Source of the DNA: Apostichopus japonicus
Taxonomy: Eukaryota > Echinodermata > Holothuroidea > Aspidochirotida > Stichopodidae
Direction: 5' to 3'
DNA: 64,000 bases
Assembly (NCBI RefSeq): GCF_037975245.1
Contig: NC_092567.1
Span: 787,501 to 851,500, forward strand
Of this stretch, positions 1 through 12,900 are shown one piece after another. The stretch's first letter is position 1, and the number at the start of each line of letters is the position of its first letter. Below the pieces are notes generated by a model. It saw nothing but the letters and a program-made list of their open reading frames with translations. It was not told where the DNA came from and did not search any database. The translations under genes and the position numbers were made by a program.

Positions 1-229
1 CAGTGTTGGGCGGTAATTTTTAGTGCTGGACGGGGCCGCCCACTGCCGCCCAGCATGAGCACATCCCTGCCCATGTACAAAATACATCTAGGTCAGAACT
101 TCCAGCTGTACTCCTTTTTATATATATGCTATATTTATACTGGTTTCAATAAATGAAAAATGTAAAAACAATTCAATTTCACTTTCATTTTTGTGACTAT
201 TTCCTGCCAAACTTTCCTGCCAAATCATT

Positions 230-481
230 AAAGGTACGCTGTATTGCCCCAAATATGCTAGATATTCAAACATGGTCACCTTTGGTCAAATTCCTTGAAC
301 CGTATTTATTACAACCTTCGAGGAAATTTTCCTCACTGGGACATTCAGTCATCTTGTGTGTTCCTTAAAAATGTCTGAGAACAATTTTGGGAATAAAGAC
401 CTCCAGTAAAGTAAGTTCTAAAAACTTCTAGCAATTATAAGCATGCTATAATTTGGGGGCTTATACTGACTACCTTTAAAG
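230..481. repeat. Dispersed ~250-bp repeat, copy 1
   Basis: It starts AAAGGTACGCTGTATTG and runs through GGGACATTCAGTCATCTTG to GACTACCTTTAAA. A close relative in the same orientation is at 12865-13120. The family was not identified. It lies in BLTP3 intronic sequence left of exon 4. Nothing else gene-like is seen in 1-866. Confidence 0.7.
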
Positions 482-866
482 CTTATAATACTATAGGTTG
501 GAATGCAGGAAATTGAACAGTACCAAACACAACAGAAGAGAATGTTGCTAATAAGATTATCAAGGCTGTTTCAATTATTGACACCCATGTTTTATAAGGT
601 ATTTGGCTTACGGCAATACAGTATAGTCTATGAATTATACCACATTCTGGGAATTCAGCTGAGCTTTTAAGGAAGAGGTTATAAGATACTCAAAGCATTA
701 TAATCCTTTAATATAACATAACAAATTGCTGCATGAATGTTAATATACAGTATGTAGACATCGAATGCGCCAACAGTGTATTATAAAGCATTCGTCAATT
801 GTAATGAACAGGAGACCCAATCGGAACGACCCTGGAATCGAAAACAAATTTGGTTTAGGATCTTAC

Positions 867-949
867 GCTTGTTGAGCTTTTCCAGTTGGTGTGTTCGGGC
901 TGCGTAGTTCACGGCATGTTCTCATCTCAACGACAACTTCATCGAGATA
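867..949 (-). CDS. BLTP3: BLTP3 coding exon 4
   Basis: 83 bp with a CTTGTTTCAG acceptor and a GTAAGA donor (861-866). It reads YLDEVVVEMRTCRELRSP, then NTPTGKAQQ plus two bases GC. The LD-V-EM-TC pattern matches the family segment that follows IPWTKLKTHP. The next exon is not visible between 1 and 860, so it should lie outside the window. Confidence 0.85.
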
Positions 950-3900
950 CTGAAACAAGAATAAACCATAATGAGAGGACGTCAGTTTCAATGGCCATCT
1001 ATAGTCTCAACTGTTTACAGTCTACAGATGGCATACTGTACTTCAGTTGTACAGCATGTATAACATACTGTACATATAACATACACGTATAACATACACA
1101 TACTGTACATATAACATACTTATACTGTAACATACACATACCATAATATAACATACATATAACATGTCATAACATACATATAACATATAACATGCATATA
1201 ACATACGCATAACATAACATACATATAACATTCACATAACATACATATAACATACTGTACATATAACATACGCATAACATACTGTACATATAACATACAT
1301 GTATATAACATACTTAAGTAATACAGCATACAGTATAAGATCAATGAATTTGTGTCTTAAACACAGCAAACATCCAACCCATCACTTGAAATGTTCCTGA
1401 CTCAATTTAAAGGCTCACTATGTGTAATATGAGATACTAATTTATAAACTTAATACATTTCTTTAAAATTGCATGTCCCAAAGGAGTCCTTCGGTTTAAT
1501 AGAGTATGTACAAAAGGTTCAGCAAACCATCCTCTTCCACCCTATTCTCTTCCCCTCCCTCCCTCCCCCGTCCCTCCCTGTCCCATTCCTGTCCCTATAT
1601 CTTCCACATGTAATCTGTTGTTGGAAAACCAAGTTTGCTGCTCTGAAAATGTTATTTAACTATTGTCCAGGCTCATTAAGTCTATTCAATACAAATTTCC
1701 TTTAAATAGCCCAACAGCACTCAATCATGCATTTCCAATAATGAATGATTTTAACATCTTATTTGATAATGTTTTTTAAATTCTCACTTACAATGCACAT
1801 TGGGTGAGTCTTCAATTTTGTCCACGGGATCTGAAAGAAAATAACAAAAAGACTGTAATTTTTACATATGTTTTTTTTTTCTCAATAACTACTGAGCCTA
1901 CACAATACTGTTAATACTATAAACATACTGTACAGTAGCTACTGCACATTTCGAATAGTTTTAAACAAAGTTGGTCACTTTCAATGAGCTGTCATTTGAG
2001 ATACTTTGCAAAGTACAGTAATTTCTGCAGAAAGTGAACAGTGATAGCAGCACTAGGGGGTCATATGGGGGGGGGGGAGGGGGAGGGGATGGAAGCAGGA
2101 AAGAGAAGAGGATAACAGCTGTGCAATAACTTATTCTATCCTGTACTATGTAGGACAAACCAGAAAACTTTAAACTTTAAACCAAGAAACTTTTGCCATG
2201 CACACAATTTATGAACTGGATGACAATAATAATTATGACTATTCTTGGAAATCTCTCTTTTTAATTGAATATTTAGTACTGCGTCATGCAATATTTCTAT
2301 AGAGCTTACAAAGCAATTATGACATGATGCAGGTCCTCTACCATTGTAATAAAACAATGATAGGTCAGTATGTACCTGTACATATCTGTGCATACACTGC
2401 TTCTATACTAATTGACTGAGCTATTACAGTATTGTATAAGCCCAGGTATTCAAAGTGGGGGGTCCCAAACATTGGGAAATCAAATAAAATTATAAAATGG
2501 AAAAGTCATGAACATAAGTACTTTAAAAGTTGCAAAATATATGATCACCATTTTGCAACATAGCAATACCGCCTCCCCCAGACCCGTTCCCCAAAACATC
2601 CCCCCCTCCCCGTCCCTTTTTTTCTTTTTCAATTAACCACTAATAAATTCCAAAGCTAACCGCATTTGGATTTTTACGAGCAATTAGGTAACCTGTCTAA
2701 TCACAAAATTAGCACTCTTGCAACTGGTATATATATGTATCAGGTACATGAATACGCACACCCTTCATCTGAAATCTGAATGGTTAACACTATGATGAAG
2801 ATGTAATGATAATGCAGCAACGTTAGGAATTTGACACGAGTTTCTGTTCAGTGGAACGTAGAGGCTGACTGACTACAGTACAAGTACAGTAGAGCTGGTC
2901 ATTATGGGCCATACTGTATGCTATCTGTGTACTGCACACAATGCTAGATACCAGAAATGACACTCTACAGTACTGTAAGTATGGTAAAGTCACTGTAATG
3001 TTGTGGGGAGGCATATAAGATGTTATGCTCTGTAACACCATCACTCTAAATTTCTCAGGTTTGGTCTTGGTTGTGAACAAAGATATATGCTAACTAAAAT
3101 TCTTTATTTCTTTCTGGTTTTTCTATTAAATTATTTAGTTGTACATAATGAATGCCTCTTATAATGTCAGACATCTTTATTTATCACTTACTTATATATT
3201 CACTGTTGACAAGTTTGCATGATTCACTAGTAGTCTGTCATCTTATGAGGTCAGTACAGTATGAATCACTCAGTCTTGTCATTGTCACCTTGTTATATTA
3301 CAATTCACAGAATAGCTTTCTATCTGTTTATACATGTATATACACATATTTTTATATTAATTTTCAAGCTGCGTCCATTTTATTTTTCGTATTCTTTTTT
3401 TTTTAAGGGATTTTGCCATTTTGTTACTTAAATTTACTTAAAACTAGCTTTTTTCTTTTTAGGAATTTCACTGTAAATCTATATTATTTTTAAAATTATT
3501 CCTTCGTTTAGATATATATTTTTTATATTAATATTTAAGCTGCGTCAATTTTATTCTTCATATTCATATTTTAAGGGTTTTGTCATTTTGTTGTCATTGC
3601 AAAGCGCTCTTGAACATGCTTAAGCATGAAAAGAGTGCTATATAAATTTGGTAAAATAATAATAATAATATAGACAGATATTATATTACATGTTATGTAA
3701 ATAAGGCATCACTCTTGGGCAATGGATGATTCTAATTGACTGCATAAGCTAAATACAGTACATCTGGGAGTATAACTATCACCACAAAGAACTACAGTAT
3801 GCTCATTAACCTGTCCGTTTTCTGTGTGTGTTTTTGTCCCTTCTGTTACTGTTAATTGTCATTTAGCCTTTGAAGAAGATCCTGCTAGCATCGAAACATC

Positions 3901-6900
3901 AGGTCGACTTACTTTTACACATTCTCCTACACAGGCTCTCTAGTGGATAAGCAGTTTGCTAACAGTTTTATTTTATTTTGACCAAAAAGAACTAGCGAAT
4001 GTACAATGTTCATGTAGTTTATAAGTTACATATAAACAAGGATGAACTCTCCTATAGAAGGATCTTAACCATCCATCATCACCTGTCCTCTTGAATTCTC
4101 TTTATTGATTATCGCATTCGAGCTTCATTAGGCATACATGGACACACAATCTGTCACACTAACAAGTACAGTATGACCAGATCAGGGTTCATCAAGCATG
4201 ACTGAATTATATATACTGTAATAGTGAATACTGTAAGAGATAAAGAATGCAACTTATAAATGAACTTCTACAGTAGCTCTGAGATTAAGAAAGTACCAAC
4301 CAAAAGTTAGTTTTAGAAGAGATTCTAGCTGTTGTAATGTAGTAATTATGATCTTAAGTCATAGAAAACCGTTCAATTAAACATTAAGCATGTCTTAATT
4401 CCAAATGCTCAATGGATGACAAATAAAAGGTTTTTGTTAAAAAATGTTTGACCATTATTTGACTAGTACCGTATCTAGCATATTTGAGGGCGATACTGAT
4501 GACTGTTAAATGCAGACTTTATGAATAGTTCATTTGAAGGAAGAGGTGATGGGTGGCGTCTCGGAAGTGGGTCCATTGGAGGTGCAGAACTATAATGTTA
4601 CCAGTTTATAGGCTAGCACTCTAGATGTGAAAGTAGAGTAGTACAATACATTGTACAGTATGTACATACAGTACATGTACAATAGAACCACTAGTAATAT
4701 AGTTGTATACATTGTATGTACATGTACAATAGAACCACTAGTATTATAGTTCTGGACATTTCTAGCATTTAATTAGTTCCCTGGCTTTTGCTGACAACAT
4801 TATGACCTTTGTTTCTTCAAATCGAAAGATGATCTGCCAATGTGTTAAATGGACTTCCTGAGTATACTGTACTAATAATACCAACAATCATATTCAACTT
4901 TGATAAGATTTGATTAGATCTCTCTTGAACATTGTCCACTTCTTGCATATATCCATACTGTAGGTAAGATAACAGGAAGGTTCAGCACAGAATACTTGTA
5001 CAGTACTATATACAGTACTCTATACAGGAAAAATGCACACACACACACATTATGTGTAACAAAGCATTGGCTAACCTTTACAGAACATACTTTTAAAGCT
5101 ACACTTTGCATGTATAAACTCCTGTATATATAATTTGTATTATAACTAAAGTTACTAATGCTAGAAGGGTTTATGAAGGAGACTACGGTACTCTGCCTAC
5201 TGTATGAATACAATAATGTGTTGTAACAAAGTAATCATTTTCCTAGCTAGCCTATAGTGTACTGTAGGTATAGTGTCATTAGCCATACAACCAGCAATAT
5301 CTAGTTTCACTAAGCTGGTCTGATCCCATTGAAGTTTGAACCTTACAATGTTTAGACAAATCCCGAACATTCCAACCGATTGCAACAATATGAGTGAACA
5401 CAAGTGGTGCAAGGATCATATATAGTACCTTAGGTGTAGTCTTGAAAATGATGATAGTGGCTCATGTCCACAGTAAAGTTTACATGAAAGCAGTCAATTT
5501 GGCTTGTGCGAAAACTAGTAGTCTACAGGGCTGAAAATACAACTACTAATAGTAGTACAAAACTGACCGGGTTTGGATATTAACGAGTGACAAGCTTACC
5601 TGTCTTCTCACAACCTAAGCACTCTAATTCTAGAGTGAACTGGTAACATTTTAACACTGCGCCCTCTATGACCGGACCCCTCCCTTCTCATTATACCACT
5701 TAAAGTGTCTAGAACATTTGTTTCTTGCTTGGATTTTTATAGCGTTTAATCTTACGGAAATGTTTTGCCAGTGTTTTCGGAAGAGGCAGAGGTTTGGTTG
5801 AATTGTCATACCCAGCCTGATAAGCATGGAGGGTTTTGGGGTTCTGGATCGGTCCTGTTTTAAAAGGCTTTATCGGGATTAGTGTAGTGGTTCCACGAAT
5901 AACACTAAAACAGAACTTTACATACACATTTTAACACTTGTAACAGGAATTTCAGAAGTAATAATAATGGAGCAGCATTCAGTTGCACTAAATTATTTAC
6001 ATATATTGGCTAAATAACATCACTATAATTAAAATAGTTCCACTTTATAGAGAGTTGTCCAGGCTACAGTAGCTACATGTTTCTTTACTGTATGTCCTGT
6101 AGTCAATAGACATTTTCCAACGGTTTCATCAATTGTGTAAATATACAGTAAAGTAAGTCTGCAACAAACAGTCTGATAATAGTTTAGCATTCTCTCTACT
6201 CATCTCACAAACAGCTCTTCATTGAGCTTGATCAAGTTGCCATGGTTAATTTTATTTGTGGAGACTGTGATCATTACCCGGTCATATACAAAGTCTGCGC
6301 TCATTTTGTCATGTTTTCGGGCGAAAGTACATAACGGCATTGACATACTGTATTACACCAGCAGTTGTACTTACTATCGTAGGAACTTGCATACATACAG
6401 TAAGATACAGAACATTGAATGATTGCAATTCCCTTGAATGCTATTATATACAGTAGTTTGCGCATAGCTTTTATGTCTCGTTTGGGAAATCGACATGCCA
6501 AACCTGCATTGTCTTGATTGGTATGTCAGTACATGTACAGTACAGAATGGAAACACTGCTTCCTTATTGGCATGACATTGCACAGTTAGTTTATTCAATC
6601 CAAACTTACCAACAATTCACTGTGCTTATAATTCGAACCATTTGCTTCCATTTGGAACTTTGCATACCTTCTTTCAAGGGTTCCTTTGCTAATTAAATTT
6701 CCAACATACTGTACATAAACAGGGTACAACTTGTTTGGGAGGGGGCGGGGGGGGGGGCAACTGTAAGGGGAACTGGTTGGGCAATTTTATGCAATTGATT
6801 TGTTGCAGTCCAAGTTTTCCTGTCAAGGACCGTCTCAACTCGCCTAATTTCTGTCCCTTTTCATTTGCAAACGGTTCAGTTCATTTTGGCAAGACTTTTC

Positions 6901-9900
6901 ATGGATTACACAGTTATTTCCTAGTAAAATGATTTTTCTCAGCTCTGTAATACTAACAGTACTGCAGCGCTTAAGTCACGAAATGCGATGAAAGTTAACA
7001 ACACAACCATCGCAGCAGTGGCACGTTCTGCCTGACAGTGCACTGCATGGATACATGTATACATACAGCATTTTGTCATGACTTTACTTTCAGATTTTGA
7101 AATCTCTTTATTTATGTCAGTATGAGATGACATTGAAACTTCATTAAACAACAGCCCTGCACAGTAAACAGTAAAGATGGATCATTTTAATAAACACTGT
7201 CTTTGATCAACTGACTAGTTGTACTCCATAGAAATTACATGTACATTAATTGAGACAATAACAAGGGCACATTCATCACAATTTACTATTAAAGGTATCC
7301 ATGTACACTGTACTGTTAAACCCTGCTCCTGACCATAAACTGTACTGTGTGCTAGTGACCAAAACTTCTCAGCATTACTCGCGGTTAACAAAATATTTGT
7401 AACGTTAAATGACCACTTTAATGTAGCACTGAATAAGTGTGTTAGTTGAGTACTACAATATCATTTGTCATTAAATAAAAACTGCATGTTACTGTATATG
7501 TTCAACTACTGTATCTGAGTGTATTTTTAAAAATAACTTTTATAAAATCCAGCCAATTGCCAGCTTTCAAATTAGCTTTTAGTGCTTGAATGAAATACCA
7601 GCTTCTGTGAATTCATTAAATTTTATAAGGAAGTGAATACGTAGCTTTATTTACCAAAATCAAAATTTCAGTATACTGTAGATGACAATTTATGTCAATC
7701 TTTCATATTTCAGGTGCGAGGTTCGTCATAAAAATGTACCAATTCAGCCTCTTACTGAGCCAATGGAGGAGGCGGCCTGAAATTAAAAACATCAACTAAA
7801 ATACAATATACAATGCATACTGTACAGTAGTATACAGTATAAACAGGCCGTTACTAATTAGGTTGTCAAAGGGTATAATCAATGACATGAATAATTAAAG
7901 ATCTTCAAGCTAGATATAAAGTCTGGGTGGATTTGATAGTGAAGAGCGTCATTATTAAAAGGAGACCAAACCACAGCAGAGTGTTATAGATCAGGATACA
8001 AACTGGAGGCTGGACTAACCAAATTACTGCCACAATATAATTCTCTTGAACCATAGATTTAAAAGATGCAATTTAGAAATATGCTGCATATTAAAAACTG
8101 CAAATTATCTTTTTATTTGTTATCAATGACAGCAGCAGATAACGTTCTTATTATCTCTACTGTATGTTGTACTAACATTACCATACATAGGATTTGTACT
8201 CAAGAATACTGCATATTGTTAAGTATTAAAGCTAACCTGACAACCAGCTGAATTAACTGCCTAAAGTAGCCTTTAAGTACTGTACATCTATTGTATACAT
8301 GTACTGTATCTACAGTACTAATCACACTGATCAGCAGTGTACTGTAGCTGATACACAGCTAATGTCTATATTTACAGGACATTAAAGGTGATGGTATGCT
8401 TTCTACAGTTACTGTACTCACAACTAAATGTAACACTGAACAGCCTACTGTGGATCTGTGTACTGTATGAACTAAACACACTGATCAGCAGTGTAGCTGA
8501 GAGACAAGTAATGTCTGTATTTCTAGGACAAGATAGGTGATGGTATGCTTTCTACAGTTACTGTACTCACAACTAAATGTAACACTGAACAGTGAGTGGG
8601 TCATTTGTGATGTTCATGTAAACCAAGTATTGTAATTTTTATTAGTGTTAATGTGCTATAGATATACAGTAACTTACTCTGTTACTCTCTTAAAAGTATT
8701 AGAATTGTATTCAGAACTTTACAGTATTTCAATTATTTAGTTACAATATTTAAAGGTAACTTACCAACTATCAGTAAATGATGCAAATTTTATGGATACC
8801 AATACGATTAATGCATGCACATAAACAGTGCAGCACTAAAATAGAGTAGTGTGAAGATTCCTGCGAACTGTATGGACAACAACGTCAACCATTACATAAG
8901 TTACTGTAGTACAGTATATCCCCTTCATTCATCTAACAAGCTGTAAATTAATCCATGAATTTTACTGCAGGTTGAAAATCAATACTGTCCCTACTGTATC
9001 ATGAAGTACATTAAAGTACAGCTCCCTACTCTCCCTGTATATTCCAAATATCTTGCCCAAATATAGAATTCAACTGTATAGAAATTCGTTCATATACCGT
9101 GTAGCAATGTTTATACAATTTGATAGTTTAGAACCTTTATTATAGTTCAGTAATGACTGTTTCATCATTTTATGTTTAAACCATTTAACAATCTTATTTC
9201 TTTCACTTACCATTTACCATATCATTTGTTTAATCTTAACAAGAACTGTTTTTTGATGTACACCTATTTATAAATATTTTATATTTATACTGGTTTAAAA
9301 TAAATCAAAATCGAAATATTCAAACATAACTTTAAACCTTTCGCAGCATGGATACTTCCATTAATACAGTACCTCAAATCTCTCAATTGCATATTGCTAC
9401 ACTACAGTATATTAACCTATGTGTTTTAACACAGTAAGCAGTACAGTACCTCATAACATTTGCACCTTAGGGACTTGCAAAATGTCAACCTGCTTGTATC
9501 ATCTCTTACTGTAACTATACTTAGTCTAATATTTAATTTCTTATTGGCAAACTCTCAATGACATTGCTGTGCATAGATCATGCTTTGCAGACCCTCGGCA
9601 CAAAATGCGTTGATAATAAATTCACCATATGCAGTATGTAAAGCAGCATCAGCTGTAAGACTGAAAGGTTTGTCGATATCTGCTCGTCAAATCCACTTAA
9701 AATGTACTACACATAACTGAATGTGAGCGTACAGTACAGTTTGTTATGTAGGATTCACACTTGAATGCTGAATGTTTGCTAGTACTACATAGCAGTTAGT
9801 TATCTGTATCAAGGTGGTCTTGAATCAAAGTACGGCATTAAGAATCACATGACAATAATCAGTAGCATCATGATCAACCAGTTCAAATGACTTTACAAAA

Positions 9901-12900
9901 ACTACAACTTAAAATTTTCGGATTCATATATGATGAAAATTATTACTGTGTAAAAGTAAGTTGGCCTGACGTTTCGATCCTAGCAGGATCTTCTTCAAAG
10001 GCTGAATGACAAGTAACAGTAACAGAGAGAGAGGACAAGAACACGCACAGAAGACAGACAGGTTAATGAGCATGGTCAACACAAAGAGATAGAAAATTAT
10101 TTTTGTCAAACTTGTCAATCAGATCGAATATTAAAATGTAGAATCTAGCAATGTATCTGATTACACTACCTGTATTTATATTTCGCTGTATCCACAGCTC
10201 AAAGACAATTATATTCTTGTTTATATGAAGTTCAAGATGTTTTACTACATTTGTTCTTTACAAACCACACAGATTGACAGTTATATGGTAGCTTAATAGA
10301 CTCAAGTCTCACACAAATGGTTTAAACTTTGTACATGAATGCATACATTTATGCTTGTATCATAAAGTTAAAGAGCACTGACTTTGAACACTAGGGATAC
10401 TGCAGTACTGTACATGTACAGTACAAGATACATTTATAAGTTAACACAAAAACAAACTTTGATATTTCCAGTACTTTCAATGCCTGTTCATTATTTAAAC
10501 GGCTCAGTCAAAACATACAACCAAACAAGTTGCATTATTATGGGACTTATTAATCAATTATATTACGAATTATAAAATAGCTAACATCAGTGCCAAAGAG
10601 CTCTGCTTTAAGATGGAGACAAAGCTGACCAGCCTTCACAAAGTTCACAAACTTCCAGGGATGGTTATTAACTGTAAGTTGTAAGCCTCCAATAACTTCT
10701 ATTATACCTGATTACAGACTATATGATGGAAAGCTCTTGAGAGTGACAGCTCTACTGCACTGCTAAACATTCAAGTTTGAAAGGAGGTGAATTCAACATG
10801 GTCCTTACAGCAATGACCACAAGGTTTTGTGAAGATTGAAAATGACACGTATAGCAACTTATCTTCGGTGACTTTGAATTTTAATGAACACGGCTCACCA
10901 CAAAGTCAGCTACCTGACAGTACCTACTGTACCGTACAGTAGATACTTAACTGCTGTCATAAACTGTACTCTACAACACATTCTTTGCACATCTAAATTG
11001 TGGATGTACATTTACTGGCATAGAGCAAGAGAAGTAGAGAGGAGAGATGTCACTGGTAGCCATAACCAGGGAATCATTGCACAATGGGCAAACTGCTATA
11101 CAAGTGCACGGAAGTCGTAGTTTGGGTATATACAGTACATGTTGATCTGCAGTGCACTCCAGCAATAGACCAGTGCTAACAACGACTGATTAAATCTATA
11201 CCTAAAACTGTACCTTTTCAGGGAGCTAGCTCCTAAATATTAAAACATATACAGTAAGATGAGTGCAGTATGTACAGAAGACCTACATGTACAAGGGGCA
11301 TGAGGAGCTGTCCAGTATGTAATGTTCTAAGAGCTAGATAAGGGTCGTGTTAATCTCCCAAGCCCAACAAAGACACACATAATGAACAATGCTCTCAGAC
11401 AACTAATGAAGGTAAAGTTTGTAACGATCATGAATATAAGGTGATTTAACACTAGATCTGGATCAGATCCCCTGATGTTATATATCAGGCGCTCATCTCT
11501 CCATGGGGTAAACTTATGCATTGATCCTGACGAATTAACACTTGAGTGGTACTCTGATCCTCCCACAATATTCACCAGATATTGAGACCGTAAATTGTCC
11601 TCAAAATTAGTTATTAGGAGAGTGGTCACATGTCTTCCACAATATCTGCAATATCAGACATAAAATACTTTCCATTAATGCAAAAGATGCCTCCAAACTT
11701 GAGGGAAAATTTAGGGCTCTTATAATGCAGGGTGGATTTGGTTGTTAGGCATGGCCGTATCCTAGCAACCAAATAGTTTTAAAAAGTTTTTTTAGCCCAA
11801 ATTCATCCTTTGAGACATATGGCAAGACACCATATCAATTTCAGGCGAGAGGGTCGACGTGGAGGCCTCTGTTGATTTGGCATGGTTTGACCCAATGGCC
11901 AATTTTATAGTACAGTAGTCCCAAACTGTGTACAGGCATCGTACATTGAACACTAGGCAGATGATACTGTGTATTCATGCTGCACTTTGCAGAATGACCT
12001 AACCTTATTCATTATTAATGGCAAAGATAATGAAGCTACTACAGTATATACAGGTTTTCATGGCTTGTCACATTCCAAGGTCACAATTAAAGTATTAATC
12101 AAAGTAAAGACTGGAAGAGTTGAGGTGTCATGTTTAATGATTACAGTCAGATCAGAGCTTCACTGAACTTTCAAAACTGCACAGGTTTCAGAGCTGACAG
12201 TTTTCACACATTCGCACAAACTCCTGTCAGGCAGTGACATGATACTGTAAAGTCTGCTTCTAGTGTAACTGAGGCATAATACTGTTACTGTAAGTGAGCT
12301 GCAATTGAGAAGGATATGAAATATACACAATATCCACCTACAGTGCTTGCGTTTAATAGTCATAATAACTTCTAAACCTCTTGCAAAGAAAGTTTTGTTA
12401 ATAACTAAGTGCTTATTTCAACTTTCCGATAACTATGATAAATTGATAATTTGCAAGTCCTTTATTTGGTATCTTGAAAGCATCCTTTATTTGGTATCAT
12501 CAATCCTTTAATTGGTATCATCAATGCAGACAACCGAGCATTGTTGATCTATTAACCATTCTGCACTGAAATTCCTTAATATGTACAGTACTACATATAT
12601 GTACTTGTCATACATAACAGACTTACTGCACCTGTTTAACCAGGGAGCTGCTAGTACTGTAGCAGTTCCCTGGTTAAACCAAAATAAGGATGTCCAGTAT
12701 GTTTGATGGTGTGACTGTTATGAATAGAGTACAGTACAGTAGTTGATACTGTTCATGTATCTAAACACTACATCATCCCAACCATACTGTAGCAAAGGCA
12801 AGCGCTGAATACTCAAAATTTACTCTGACATAGCATAACTATATAGTACTGTATGTCAAGTTTGAAAGGTATGCTGTATTGGACCCAAATATGCTAGATA

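Noticed and set aside
1043-1344. Tyr/Met/Cys-rich minus-strand frames
   Set aside because: Artefacts of the ACATATAAC microsatellite.
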